Shown here piece after piece: positions 44,441 to 57,062 of a stretch of DNA of 64,000 bases. The notes under the pieces are model-generated. The model made no database searches, was not told the origin of the DNA, and was given only the letters and a program-made list of their open reading frames with translations. The translations under genes were made by a program, and so were the position numbers. Location: the NCBI GenBank assembly GCA_027422505.1, contig JAPQWV010000028.1:3138001-3202000 (forward strand), in the 5' to 3' direction. Numbering within the stretch: position 1 is the stretch's first letter; each line of letters starts with the position of its first letter. This DNA comes from Craterostigma plantagineum. Taxonomy: Eukaryota > Streptophyta > Magnoliopsida > Lamiales > Linderniaceae.

Positions 44441-44893
44441 TAAACCTGGGTAATGAATTGGGTCGGGCCGGTTCCGGGCCGGTTCTACCGGTCCCGGAAC
44501 AGTACCTGTTCCGGTTCCGCGACCATTTTCCCCGGACCGGACCAGAACCATTATTTAGAACCCCGGGTCTGTAATGGGCCGGTTCCGGTTCCGGAACGAG
44601 AACCGGCCCATTTAATTTTTTTTTTTATATTTTTCAGTATTTTCAAATTTAGAAAAAAAATAATGTTGGCCCAACGGGCCGGTTCCGATTCCGGCCCGGA
44701 ACCGGAACCATTGGGCGGAACCGGGAACCGGAACCGGTAATCCACGGTTCCGGATTCCCAGAACCGGCCCAATCCACGACTATTGGGCCGGTTACCGGTT
44801 CCAGAACCGGTTGTACCGGTTCCGATTCTGGACCGGTTTCGTGGGCCGGTTTTGGGCCGGGTCTGGGTTGACCCGGCCCATTACCCACGTCTA
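44441..44893. mobile_element. hAT-type MITE rich in GGTTCCGG (453 bp)
   Basis: Perfect 8-bp target-site copies ACCATGCC (44433-44440 and 44894-44901). Inverted ends TAAACCTGGGTAATG and TAGACGTGGGTAATG. The interior consists largely of GGTTCCGG/CCGGAACC and GGGCCGG repeats and can fold strongly. No coding capacity. Confidence 0.88.
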
Positions 44894-45160
44894 ACCATGC
44901 CCTTGGACATAACTAACAAGTCATTTATAATAGAGTAAATTATGTTTCAGGCCCTCCTAAGCAACTTTCATTTGAATTCAGGCCCCATTACTTTAAATTT
45001 AAGTTTAAAAGACCCATTTCAATTTTGTCTTTGAGGTAAGGCCCCATTTGTGCTAAAAAGACCCATTTGTCCTCGACTGTTGCAAAAAAATTACATACTT
45101 ATGCCATCATCACTCACGTCCTAGTTTTTGTAGATCGATGATTCTTCCAACACCCAAAAT

Positions 45161-46530
45161 GCCCTGAAATCTCAGAAATCTTCGACGTTATTGAGCGAAA
45201 GAGGTAAAATCGAGCTCAATTTCTCCTGGGTCCTCGTAACCAACGAAAATTTTTCGATGTTATGTTGGAATAATGCTTTAAACTCAATTCGAAAATTTTG
45301 GTACAAACACGAGTGAAATCTTGACTTTTGTGCTCGAATAATGTGGAATCACACCAATTCGGATGTGGGTCTTAGTAATCGACACGAAATAACAACAAAT
45401 TTTTCCGCGACTAAGATCCAAACATTTTCAATTTCAGTAACAAATCACTTTATTTGGGTACCATTTTCTGCTCGTACGGAAACACTACCATCAAAACCTA
45501 AACTAGATTCTTAACATTGAGAATAAATGTTGCCTCAGTAATGACAAATAATTAGAAAACAATTACGTTTTGTTTCCTATAATAACTACATGCAATGATG
45601 CAACTAGTACGGACTAGGGTGCCAAGAGGAAGATCAAAAATTTCAGTAACACATCATATCATCTGGGTACCACTTTCTACTATTTTGGAAACCCTACCGT
45701 CAAAAACAATAACAGATTCCTAACACTTATGAATAAATGTTGCCTCATTTATAACAAATAGTGAGAAGACAATAACGGTTTGCTTCCTATAATAACTACG
45801 TGCAACTAGTACGGACTAGGGCATCAAAAGGAAGATCAAAAATTCGTATGACACCCAAAACTCTCTGAAATCGTAGAAATCTTCAACATTAGTAATCGAA
45901 AAAGGTAAAACCGATCTCAATTTCTCATGGGTCCTCATAAACAAGTACAATTTTCGATGTTAAGTTGGAATAGTGCTTTAAACACAATTCGAAAATTTTC
46001 GTAAAAAAACGACTGAAATCTCGACTATTATGCTCGAATAATGAGTATTCACACCAATTCGGATGTGGGTCTTAGTAATCGACATGAAATAACAACGAAT
46101 TATGCTGCGAACTAAGATTGAAATGTTTTCAATTCCAGTAACACATCACTTTATCTGGGTAGCATATTCTGCAAGTTCCAAAACTCTACCTTCAAAAATT
46201 GTAACCGATTACTAATAAATGGTAACAAGTCTTGCCTCATGTATAACAAATAATAAAAAACAATAACAATTTGTTTTCTATTGTAACTACATGCAACTGG
46301 TACGGACTAAGGTGTCAAGGGAAGATCAAAAATTCGTCCCAAAACTCCCCGAAATTGAAGATATCTTCAAAGTTAGTAATCGACAAAGGTAAAAACGATC
46401 TCAATTTTTCATGGGTCATAAACAAGGAAAATTTTTGATGTTATGTTGGAATGTTGCTTCAAACCCAATTCGAAAATTTGGTAAAAAAACTAGTGAAATC
46501 TCGACTTTTATGCTCGAATAATGTTGAGGT
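45161..46530. repeat. three-copy repeat family in the left half of the MULE
   Basis: Blocks at about 45161-45350, 45853-46050 and 46335-46530 share CCCAAAA, GAAATCTTC, AAAGGTAAAA-CGA and CAATTCGAAAATTT. Copies are 480-690 bp apart and diverged. Another repeated block, AACACATCA-TTATCTGGGTA, lies between them. Confidence 0.7.
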
Positions 46531-48004
46531 TATTAGTTTGATTATCCATCTTAATAATTAACGAAAAATTTCGTTGTTAATTCTAGAATAATAAAAAGTT
46601 AGCTTTCCTCCAAAGTAAAACATTTCTGAACTGAATAACACTTCATGTAACATTTATAACGCATGTACATGCAAAGAAAACACTTTATTAAGAATATTCT
46701 AGAAAGTTCTTGACTGTCAGCGAAGCTAACAGAAACGTCAGAAAATTGTAACAGGATTTTTTTAGAATATTACCACATTACCTGCAAATAATACAACATG
46801 TCTGATATAAAGAAACAAAACCAACCGAATTTATGACACGTGGTATAGATACCACATAATACGCTTATCAGTATAACATCATTAATTAGACAAAATTTGT
46901 TCGTAAATTCGCTTTTTCCCGAATGTATAAGATTTATGTTCATGTAAGTATGTGATTTCACTAAGTTAACAAACCAAATTCCCTTAAAAGACATGTTATG
47001 CGAATGTTGATATCAATATGTGAAAGTTGAGATCAAAAGTCATGTAAACACATACCTCTTCTTTCACAAAATATACTAGTATCTCTTTGGATGAGACATA
47101 ACGTTATGAATTCCATAACAAACGTATTCAAAGTTCAACATTAATGCACGAACAACAATTAATAGACCAGAAACTCAAAATTCGAGACCCCAAACCCTAA
47201 ACAATCGAAAAAAAAATGGAATTGTGAGCGAGATTAATGAAATTTGTAATGTGGTACGCAAAACCTATTATGCAGTATCGGTATCTACAATAGTGTTAAA
47301 AATTGGATATGTACTTTCTTGTATATCGGACATTCGGTATTATTGGCAAGTAATGCGGTAATATTCCTTGACAATATAGAACATTCCAGAATATTCTTAA
47401 TAAAATGTTTTCTTTTACATATACATGTGTTATTTTATTTCCAGAATGTGTTACTCACCTTGAAAACGTTTCAATTTCGAGAAAAAACGCCAAATTCGCA
47501 TTGTCTTCCATTAAATATATGATTTGATCAAGCTAAACAACAAAATTCATTGGAAAGTCACGTTACGCGAACAATGATGTTAGTAGTCCAATGTTGATAG
47601 CACTAGTATTGTAATCAAAATGATCACCTCCATCGGAATGTATATATCACACTATATCCTTATGTTGTTAATCAAGATTCATTGTATACGTTTCACATTA
47701 AGACGTTAATAATATCAACATATACTCCGTGAACTACCTAGGAGCCATTGTGTTAAAACCCTAAACCTAAACCCTGAAGTCTAAAACATAATTTGAAATG
47801 AGTGATTTGGTACCCGATAAGCCACATTTTATACCTCTTAACTAGAGGGATGTACCACATTATTTGACGAGCTCCCTTGTTGCCAAATATTGCAATTCCC
47901 GCCTAAATTATTGAGATCCCGCCTAAAATATTGAAATTCCGCCTAAATTGGATAACAAAAGTTACACAGAGAATAACAATTAATAACTTACCGGTACCAC
48001 TTTC

Positions 48005-49140
48005 TTATTTCGGAAGATTAGGCAAAAATCCGGCGATTGTAATTAAATTTCGACAACCTTGAGCGACGAACAATAGAGCCAACATGGTGTCTCGGTGATT
48101 TGATCCATGGGTCTCTCGAATTTGTATGAAGTATCTTCAATTTCGACCTAATCGGGATTCGATTTCATCGATTTTTATTATTTGCGTCAAAATAATTCCG
48201 AAAATATACCCGTAAAATCGAATATTTCGAGACCTCAATAACATAATAAACCGTCTAGGACACACCCAACTTGGTTTGGTGCAGGATGTGTGTTCGTGCA
48301 GATGGAAATTATATATACGGTAATTGTTTCGATCGAGTTTCCATTGTTATAATGATACCAGATAATAGGAATTTGGTACCAAATACAGCTTACAGCTACC
48401 TTTAAATCAAAACGTACACCAAATGAAAGTTTTCCAATACCTATTAACTGTTTTACAAGGACAGATGCTTGACCGTCCATACCACGTTTTCGGAACAGTG
48501 GTTTAGGCAATAATCCGGCGATTGTATTTAAATTTCGGCAAACCCTGAGCGACGAACAATAGAGCCAATACGGTGTTTCAGCGATTTGTTCAGGATATGG
48601 GTCTCTTGAATTTTTACAAAATATCTTCAATTTCGACCGAATCGGGATTCGATTTCGTCGGGATTCGAAAAATTACCCGTAAAATCGAACATTCGTGACC
48701 TGAGTAACATGATAAACCGTCTAGGACACACCCAACTTTGTTTGGTGCAGGATGTCTGTTCATGCAGATCGAAATAATATATACGATCGATTGTTTCGAT
48801 CGAGCATCCACTGTTATAGTGATACCAGATAATTGGCATTTGGTACCAAATCCAGCTTACCGTTACCTTTAAATCAGTATATACTATATACCATATGTCA
48901 GCTTATCAATACCTATTAACTGTTTTACGATGACAGATGCATGACCATCCATACGACGTTCTGGGAACAGTTGTTTAGGCAACAATCCAGCGATTTTAAA
49001 TTTCGGCAAACCATGAGCGACGAACAATAGAGCCAATACTGTGTTTCAGAGATTTGTTCATGTTATGGGTCTCTCGAATTTGTACAAAATATCGTCAATT
49101 TTGATCGAATCGGGATTCGATTTCATCGAGTTTTTTATTA
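48005..49140. repeat. three-copy repeat family in the right half of the MULE
   Basis: Copies near 48017, 48498 and 48975 (spacing about 480 bp) share TTAGGCAA-AATCC-GCGATT, GAGCGACGAACAATAGAGCC and AATCGGGATTCGATTTC; AGGACACACCCAACTT recurs near 48258 and 48722. Non-coding. Confidence 0.75.
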
Positions 49141-49427
49141 TTTGAGACATGAATATCAAAATAAACCCTCGTGGATATATCGAGTTTCGTTTCCGAGGAT
49201 CGTTCGAAAATCTGCGAGATTTTTTGATCGTCAAAAGAATTTTTTATTTACTTATTAATATGGTTAACGATGGTAACAGAAAACTGGTTCTAGATACCTC
49301 TTATTATACAACTTTGTAGGGGTATTTTGGTCAGATCAAGTATTTGGGTCTTTTGTACTGAAATTTATACTGACAGAGCCTGAATCATGTTTTAAAACCT
49401 AAAGGGGGCCTGATTCTTAAAAGCCCC

Positions 49428-49513
49428 TTTATAATAAACATTAACGATAAACTTGAAGTTACGTTTAGCGAGACATATCCAAAAGTGGCGTTCTCCAATA
49501 ATGGCTAGCTTTT
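49428..49513. other. short spacer between the MULE and the CACTA end
   Basis: Holds the right target-site copy of the MULE (49428-49436); nothing else seen. Confidence 0.5.
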
Positions 49514-49810
49514 CACTAGTACAGTCGCCACATTTGGCGACTGTTGTTATAACTAATGGGCGACCGTTGCTCACCGACGCACATAGGTCGGGCTATCGGC
49601 GTCTATGTTATCCGACGCACATAGCCGAGGTATCGGCGACTGTTGTTAGCTAATAACAGTCGCCGAAATTAGCATGGGCGACTGTTGTTGGATAACAACA
49701 GTCTCCAATAGCCAAGGTGTTGGCGACTGTTTCAGCTTAAAAAAAGTCGACTTAAGTAAAAAACAATAAAAATACAAAAAGGACATGGGCGACTGTTTTT
49801 GTCTGACAAT
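49514..49810. repeat. CACTA terminus with subterminal hairpin repeats
   Basis: After CACTA, the motif GGCGACTGTTGTT recurs in both orientations (for example near 49533, 49634 and 49677, with ACAACAGTC and AACAGTCGCC inverted near 49655 and 49697). Such motifs usually bind the element's own transposase proteins. Confidence 0.75.
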
Positions 49811-50055
49811 GGTGGTCGATTCCGGATTTTTTTTAATATTTTTTTTTATTTTTTACTACCTCAAAAACCTGTATAAGCAGCCCGACAATCCAAAAAAAAT
49901 AACGTTCCAATGATACACGACACACATGAGAAAGTTCAACTCAATATAACCATTACCATAATCATCTCAATCGCGTAATTACGAAACAACATAAAGTCTC
50001 AAGTGAATTACAAAACGATATGCGAACTCTTCACCTAAAACGACGTGCTCTCTTG
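49811..50055. other. CACTA interior, non-coding
   Basis: Probable 3' UTR of the ORF2-type gene; no ORF or repeat supported. Confidence 0.35.
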
Positions 50056-50783
50056 CAGACATACATCAATGAAGTGCTTCGCCCACAACTCTCGAACTTC
50101 TTCATGTGTTTCTTTGACGTAGACGGCGTGTTCCAATACCTAAAACATTAACACGATTCGTAAAAGTTATAACTGAAGATATTTGATGATCGATGCTTCA
50201 AATTTATCATACTTTCGTCAGATTTTGCCGCTGGTAGCCGACATCTCTCGCAATGTCGTACATGTAGCACATGACGAAGTTTCCACATAGTTGACTATCA
50301 CCCGGTTGGCGTGGCCACTAAGTTTAAACAAAGATCATATTATATGTTTACCTATTATCGTTATAATTTCAATATAAATCGCTCAAAAGAAATGCGAATC
50401 TTGCATGCTTTCCAAGTAGTAGAGGAAGACTTTCTCTTAACTAGAGACGCTCCAAACATTGTCGAGACCTTCATTCCACTGAAATTCAAAAGTATATAAT
50501 TAGAAGCATCTCATATAAAATAAAAGTATACGTATTGTTTTTTATATTGCACTTACTTGTTCACGTGATCACGAATTCCAATCTTTCTGATCCCCACCTT
50601 AGGTGCTAATGAGTCAAAAACATATACAGTATTTGCGGCATAATCGACGACTAGAAGTATCCAATGATCACTATAAATACAACAAAAAATACTATGTAAG
50701 AGAAAAACTTTTAATATAAAAAATAAAAAAAATCTTATACTTACCCTTCACAGTAAGGCGCGAAGAAGTATGTACAAACGTTA

Positions 50784-51128
50784 TGTTAGGTCTCTAGATT
50801 ATCAACTCTAAGATACTATGCAGGAATTCTAAGGTAATCGATTAGAATTATGGAAATTGAATTTCGATCGAAAACCTTTCTAAGAACACGAGAGAGAATC
50901 TTTTAGTGTGAGAAACTGTTTGCTGTTTCTCTCTCTAGAATTGAATTCGTCAGCCCTTCGGATCAAATTCTAAAACTTTCTCTCTAGATTTCGAATGTGT
51001 ACATAGTATTTATACCAAACAAACTTGGTATAAATAACAAGTCCTAATCTGAGGACAAATATAATTAAAGTCCCAAGTTACAAGGACAACTAATTAAATC
51101 AAAACACAATTCTAAGCTGTATTCTACA
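50784..51128 (-). mobile_element. solo LTR of the Copia family seen at 35421-35725 (345 bp)
   Basis: Plus-strand TGTTAGGTC to ATTCTACA, with target-site copies CGTTA (50779-50783) and CGTTG (51129-51133), one mismatch. It lies within coding sequence of the Ulp1-like domain: removing it joins VYN and CTYFFAPYCEG in frame. Orientation is assigned from the homologous LTR with a primer site. Confidence 0.82.
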
Positions 51129-51447
51129 CGTTGTACACATTTTTGAAAACCGTAGTCATGTATTCAACTTCCTGGGAGTCCTTTTTCATCAGGCTTAACC
51201 GAATAGGGTTGAAAAACACAATCTCCGACGCCAGTTCCAGCGAAGATACCTACAATGAACGATAGCTAATAAAACTTAACATTTAATTTTAGAAATGAAC
51301 CTACCTCAAGAAAAGTTGAATGACGCTGGAATCCAAACTCTTGCCCTTAAATAAGTGCTTAATATCCGTGGCGTCGATGGCGGCATCTAACGACTCTCCT
51401 CCCGGATTGTAGTAAACATATCTCATTGAGAGTACAAAAGAGCAGTC

Positions 51448-54334
51448 TGTAACGACCCTACTTCTTAAATACGTATTTTGGCGGGTTTTACGCAGCGTAA
51501 GCAGCGGATAGCCCATTTAGTAAAAACTTTTTATTACATAATAATATTCAAGTACTGGGCCGAAGCCCAAAAGTCTAAACCCGTAAATAAAAAAATTGTT
51601 TTACAACACACATATTATTGTATTAGACCGAAGCCCAAATAGTAACAATACGAAACATGAATGAAATACTCCACAGGTCGCGTTCCATGTACTGCCCCGC
51701 ACTCAAAAGACCGTGGAGTCACCGCCATCAGCCGCCTCACCTACATACGTAAACCCTGAGCTTTTGCCCAGTAGATGAAAACATGCAATGCAAATGCTCT
51801 CACACCCCAATCCCGACATAACTCACAAAATACACGCTCGACTCTTTTTTCATATCTCATTTCATCACATTACATCACATCAGGGCCCGAGGCTTAGGTA
51901 CTAAAGGCAACACGCGCGCGCAGGGGTCCGTAGCTCGGGAGGCCCCACTCCCCACAAGGGTCAGTAGCTCGGGAGGCCCACTCCCCACATCTCAATCATA
52001 TAGTGCGCCTTAGTCCTAACCTCAACTCATACCATTCGACAACCATCACTCCGTCATAAACTACCCCACTCATCAACACTATACAATGTCACCGTGACTA
52101 CGCACGATTCTCTCCCCTCATAACACGTGTATGCAAATGTCATTCAAATAAAATGCAATACATAAAAAGGCAAATCTTCATATCATGTATCGGCCCGAGG
52201 TATCAGCTTGGCCCGATCCGAAAACTATCGTACGCTAAATAATCGGGCCCAAAGCCCGCATTCCGAATTACTCGGCCCGAAACCTTACTCATCGATCTCT
52301 CCCCGAAATTTCACTAAGAGTTCCCAAAATTTAATCCTTTTCACTTTATTTAACACCCTAATTTCAAAATTGGTCCCTAATTTAATATATTTTAAAATTC
52401 TATTGTCCAACTTTCAAAATATCACTTAAATTTCTAATTTAAAAATATCTTTCTAAATTTTTGCATTTAAAACCCCAAAATTTCATAGTTTACTTTTAAG
52501 GATCTGAAAATTCTCCTAAGTTTCAGATCTGCCCCGAAAGTTTATATTTATTTAAAAATCTCCCCTGTTGGGATTTTACATTCTCAGCTCCCAAATTTAA
52601 AACTTTTCAATCTAGTCCCCGAATTTTTGAAAATTACACAAAGGACTCCAATTATTTATTCCGAATTTCAAATCTGCCCCAAAATCTTTATATTTCTTCA
52701 AAAATCTCTCCTATCCGGATTTTACATTCTCAGCCACCAGATTTTTGAAACTTTTCAATCTAGTCCCCAAATTTTTGAAAATTACCCAAAGGACCCCAAT
52801 TATTTATTCCGAATTTTAAATATGTCCTAAAAACTTTATATTTCTTTAAAAATATCCCCTATTCGGAATTTTACAACACAGACTCCCTGGATTTTGTAAA
52901 ATTTCGATTAAGTTCCAAAATTTTAAAAATAATTATTTTATACGGCTGTTTTGCGACAGTTTTGGATTTCTCAATGATCACAAGGTAAACGATGTCCGAT
53001 GGACCTGAAATTTTAACCACAGATAAAGGACTTGCAAATCTTAACTTTGTTGAACGGAATTTTTAATCTGAAGTCTATATTGTGAGATATGAATTTTTGA
53101 ACCTCTTGGCCGAAATGGATAAAGAAAACCCTAGAAAACCCTAATTCTCCCCAAGTTTTGCTCTATCCTCTTAATCTAAAGTCCTCTATCCCTATTCCCA
53201 AATATTCATAGATCTAAAAATACTCAATCTCGTGCTCCCTAAGATAACCAACGAAAAATTCATGCAAGCAAATTATTATTATCACATAAACACGAAGAAT
53301 TCGATGAATAATATGCAAAACACGTAAAATTCACAAATCCTATATTGTTTACGTATGTAGGTGATCTTCACCTACCTTAAGCCCGTAGAGAGCTACGTAA
53401 CCGATTGTTTCGTGTGATCCCGACCCCAGAGCTTCGATCCCGAGCTTCCGGAGATTTTCTTTTCCTCCTTCTCCTCTTTTCCTTCTTTCTCTCTCTTTCT
53501 TTCTCTCCCTCTCTCCCTCTCTCCCTCTCTCTCTCGGCCATTTCTTCTCTTCCTCCCTCACGGCCTTTTCTCCTTTCCTCTCTCATATCTTTGGATTTAT
53601 TTGTTATTAATGTGTCCTTAGGAATTTAATGAGGTCGCTTAGGTGGAAAGAGGTGGCATATTAGTTAGATCTTGTCTTTCTTTCTTTTCCTTTCTCTCTT
53701 CTTCTTTCCTTTCCTCTCCCTCACGTTCTCCTCTCCACCTCCTCATTATTCTTTTTTTTATTTCATTTATGTCCTTATGATGTATATTAGGTGTATTGGT
53801 TGTATTAGGTCTTGTCTCATTAGGTGTATTAGATGTGTTTGATTCACTTACTAAGGCATTAGGTGTAGATTTTTGTCTCCATGTAATTGTAGAGTTGGCT
53901 TTATTATTTTATTTTTCTTATTTTATTATATTGTATTAAATTCACATGGAGGTGAAATATTATTTTGTTTTATTGTACCAAACTTACATGGATGTACCTT
54001 ATTATTTTTATTATTCTCTTAATTTATTCCAGCCATAATTAAATTATTATTATTGTTATTACTATTATTTTTTTAATTATTTATTTATTTGGGCTTTCAC
54101 TTCTTGTTTTTGGCCCAATTAAATTTTATTAAAGGACCCAACTCCCAACCTTTTATTTTGGGCCATTATTTTCTCATTTGGTCCATAAATAAATTTTTGG
54201 TCCTTTTAAATTTTTCGGGCCCAATTGTAAATTTTGGGCTCGTTTCGAAAAGAAATCGTTTCTTGTTCGAAAGTCAATTCCGTACATTTCGAATATTATT
54301 GAAGTAATCCCGTATAAATTTTGCGGGTATTACA
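51448..54334 (-). repeat. 3' LTR of Gypsy element 2 (2,887 bp)
   Basis: Minus sense TGTAATACCCGCAAAAT to GGGTCGTTACA. Includes a perfect GTAGGTG/CACCTAC hairpin (53357-53375) and a 100-bp pyrimidine tract (53455-53580; GAGA-rich in the element's sense). Confidence 0.9.
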
Positions 54335-55978
54335 TCCTCCCTCCCTTATAAGAATTTCGTCCCCGAAATTACAGTACGAAAGATAATTCGGGGTACTTCT
54401 TTCTCATTTCGTTTTCTCGTTTCCAAGTGGTTTCTTCCAATACTTGGTTTCCGCCACATGACCTTCACGAGGGGTATGTTATTATTTCGAAGACGTTTCA
54501 CCTCGTACATCAAAATTTCCACCGGCATTTCTTTATAGCTCAAGTCCGGCTTCAATTGTTGATGAAGTGATTCGCTTCTCAGCACCTGATTGGGGTTCGC
54601 AACGTATTTACGTAAAGTTGATACATGAAATACGTCGTGGACTTGGGCTATCGAGGCGGGTAACTCCAGCTGATATGCAACTTCTCCTACTCTCTTGAGT
54701 GTTTTGAAAGAGCCAATGTACATTGGGCTCAATTTGCCCTTTTCCCCGAATCGCTTCACGCCTCTCATTGGTGAATTTTTGTTTTTTAAAGGCTTGATCA
54801 CCTTCGTTGAATTACAACGGCCCTCGTATCTTGTCTGCATGACTCTTTTGACGACTTTGGGCCGTCTGCATCCTCTCCCGGATTTTTCCCACAGCTTTAG
54901 TCATTTCACTTTTGCAGGACCCAACAACGCTTTCCGCCGATTTCATCCCAATGAATTGGGGATCAACATTTACGCTCATTCAAGGCTTCGTAAGGCGTAA
55001 TCCTGATTGTGGCTTGATAGCTGTTGTTATAGAAAAGCTCTATTAGTGGAAGGTATTTGCTCTGCCTGGAAATCCAGATCGCAAGTTCTCAACATATCTT
55101 CGAGCGTCTGGATTGTTCTCTCAGGCTGTTCGTACGTCTGAGAGTGATATGCCGTGTTGAAGGACAATTTCGTCCTCATGGCCTTTTGTAATCTCACCCG
55201 GAATTGGGACAGAAACTTCGAATCCCGATCTGAAACGATTGAAATCGGGATCACACAGAGTCTCACAATTTCTTTTATGTACAGCTCTGCATACTTCTCC
55301 ATGGAACAAGTTTGATTGATTTGCAGAAAATGGGCTGATTTAGTCAATCTGTCGACGATCACCCAGATTGCATCATGACCCTTTACGGTTTTTTTTTTCA
55401 AGAATTCGATCTAACAGTGTTGGCTTCAACGTTAACGCTGCTAGGTTTATTTCGATCTTCCCGAAATTGATTATTTCCACTCCGGGTTGGCACAGGTTTG
55501 TATTAACTGATTTACGGCTCAAAGCTTCTGCGACTACTTTCGCTTTTCCTGGGTGATAAATCACACAATCGTAGTCTTTTGCTAACTCGAACCATCGTCA
55601 TTGCCTCATGTTTAACTGCTTATGCGGGAAGAAGTACTTTGGGCTTTTATGGTCTGTTAAAATCTCGTATCGTTCTCCGTGTAGATAATGTCGCTAGATT
55701 TTCAGGGCAAACACCACGGTTGCGAGTTCCAAATCGTGTGTGGGGTAATTTTTCTCGTAGGATTTTGAGCTATCGGGAGGCATACGAAATTACCTTCCCG
55801 TTCTGCATCAACACGCACTCAAGCCATTTTTTTTAAGGCATCACTGTATACCGAAAATCTTTCGATACCAAAGGCATTTTAAGAACAAGAACTGTTGTCA
55901 GTCGTTTCTTCAACTCCTGGAAATTATCTTCACATGCTTTCGTCCACTTAAATGGAACGTTCTCCATAAGTTAAGTCT
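54335..55978 (-). pseudogene. Gypsy pol remnants (RNase H and integrase) in element 2
   Basis: Right to left: RNase H pieces (VPFKWTKACED near 55950; TDHKSPKYFF near 55640), HPGKAKVVAEALSRK (near 55530), then a jump at about 55390 over the integrase zinc site to KGHDAIWVIVDRLTKSAHF (near 55360), a DRDSKFL block (near 55215), a QTLEDML block (near 55095), and the C-terminal part with [11 protein letters not shown] and IPLVKVMWRKPSI (54600-54400). Several stops and frameshifts are present. Gag, protease and RT are absent. Confidence 0.8.
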
Positions 55979-56028
55979 GGCTTTCTTCACCGTTATTGTC
56001 ACGATGAGCAGCTGCCGTTGGATCCAAG

Positions 56029-56322
56029 ATGGCGCGATCTAATGGTCAGAATTTGAAGGCTGAAGATTTAATTATGTTCCTAGGATATCGCGCGAAAACA
56101 TCGACGGCTGATATGTTTAAGAAGTGAAAGAATCGGATGGTGAATCGTGAGCGTTGGATCAAAAATCGGACGGATGATAGTGAAGGTGCTATTTCACTTA
56201 CAGAGTTGCATGCGATTCTTGCTCTAACACGCAGAAATGCAATACCACGTGGCGACTTGTGGAGCGTTCGATCGGATAAAATGGACGGTGAAGATAGATC
56301 TCGAATCACGCTTAAAGCATGA
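56029..56322 (+). pseudogene. unidentified ~97-codon frame with one TGA
   Basis: Starts at ATG 56029 (MARSNGQNLKAEDLIMFLGY) and continues after a single TGA (56125-56127) to a stop at 56320-56322. The composition is hydrophilic and protein-like on both sides of the TGA, suggesting a once-open gene. Family unknown. Confidence 0.3.
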
Positions 56323-56894
56323 TTTCTATCTTATTAATGTCGGATTTCTAGTTTACTTTCTCGAGCATGTAACTTCTTTTAGAGTGAAAATCATCGTGAG
56401 GTGAAAACACGAGAGTTGTAGAAGAGATAAAGATCTGTAACTTCCGTGTTGTGATCAATAAGAAAGGAAACTCGGTTGATCCGTGGACATAGGATGAGTT
56501 CAGCCGTGTTTGTGCGTTAGTTCGCCGTACTAATTTCATTGATGCGACAGAGTCTACGCAGTGCATGTAAATACGGCATTGATTTAAACGAGAGCACAAT
56601 TTCTTTGTCGCAATGGACATCAACATCTTTCTTCGAGATTTTGGATTGGATTTTTTTGTGATAAAAGTCCAATGTGATTTTCTTCCTGTGCATGATCTCT
56701 CAAATCAAGATTACGGCGTTTCGAAGAAAAAAATCTGATCTCGAATTTATGAAGTTTGTCTTTATACGGCGTTCGAAGGAAAACTCGAAATTAATGCTGC
56801 TTATCCTTCGCTTCACTCACGCCTTTAAATAGGTACTTGATGCACGCTATGCACCACAACACATTCTCTCCAACCACATCATTTAATTTTTGCA

Positions 56895-57062
56895 ATGTAT
56901 AATCTTGGAGGAAATGCGGATCGTGAGGGTGTTCCTCAGGAACCTTTTTGGAGGGAAAATCTCGAAAAGCTTAAATTTGAGTTATTCCTTCTTTTGGGAT
57001 TGCTCTTCGCTGCAATCGCCATTTTTGTGATGTGGGTTGCCACTCACTGCAGTTGCGTTTAA
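56895..57062 (+). CDS. unidentified 55-aa single-pass membrane protein
   Basis: Begins at ATG 56895, about 70 bp after a TATA-like box, and ends TAA. About 28 polar residues (with PFWRENLEKLKFE) precede a strong hydrophobic segment (about residues 30-49: LFLLLGLLFAAIAIFVMWV), then a short Cys-containing tail. The layout recalls small plant virus movement proteins or host tail-anchored peptides, but I see no residue-level match and claim no family. It lies in the unknown insert, opposite in sense to the host Gypsy element. Confidence 0.35.
   Translation: MYNLGGNADREGVPQEPFWRENLEKLKFELFLLLGLLFAAIAIFVMWVATHCSCV

Larger units (their letters stand above)
44933..49427. mobile_element. Mutator-like element without transposase (4.5 kb)
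   Basis: Perfect 9-bp target-site copies TTTATAATA (44924-44932 and 49428-49436). Diverged terminal inverted repeats of about 85-110 bp share TTCAGGCCC, ATTCAGG-C and AAAAGACCCA blocks in the same order. A 9-bp duplication with long inverted repeats indicates a MULE. No transposase or captured gene was recognised. The element instead carries tandem families of related repeats near each end. Confidence 0.82.

Noticed and set aside
53349..53629. ORFs across the CT/GA tract (also near 59802-59999)
   Set aside because: Low-complexity Leu/Ser or Arg/Glu-rich translations of the pyrimidine tract in the LTR.
56895..57062. Assignment of the 55-aa membrane ORF to a geminivirus or nanovirus movement protein
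   Set aside because: Only the general layout (polar N-terminus, one membrane segment) is similar. No residue-level match, Rep gene or origin nonanucleotide was seen.
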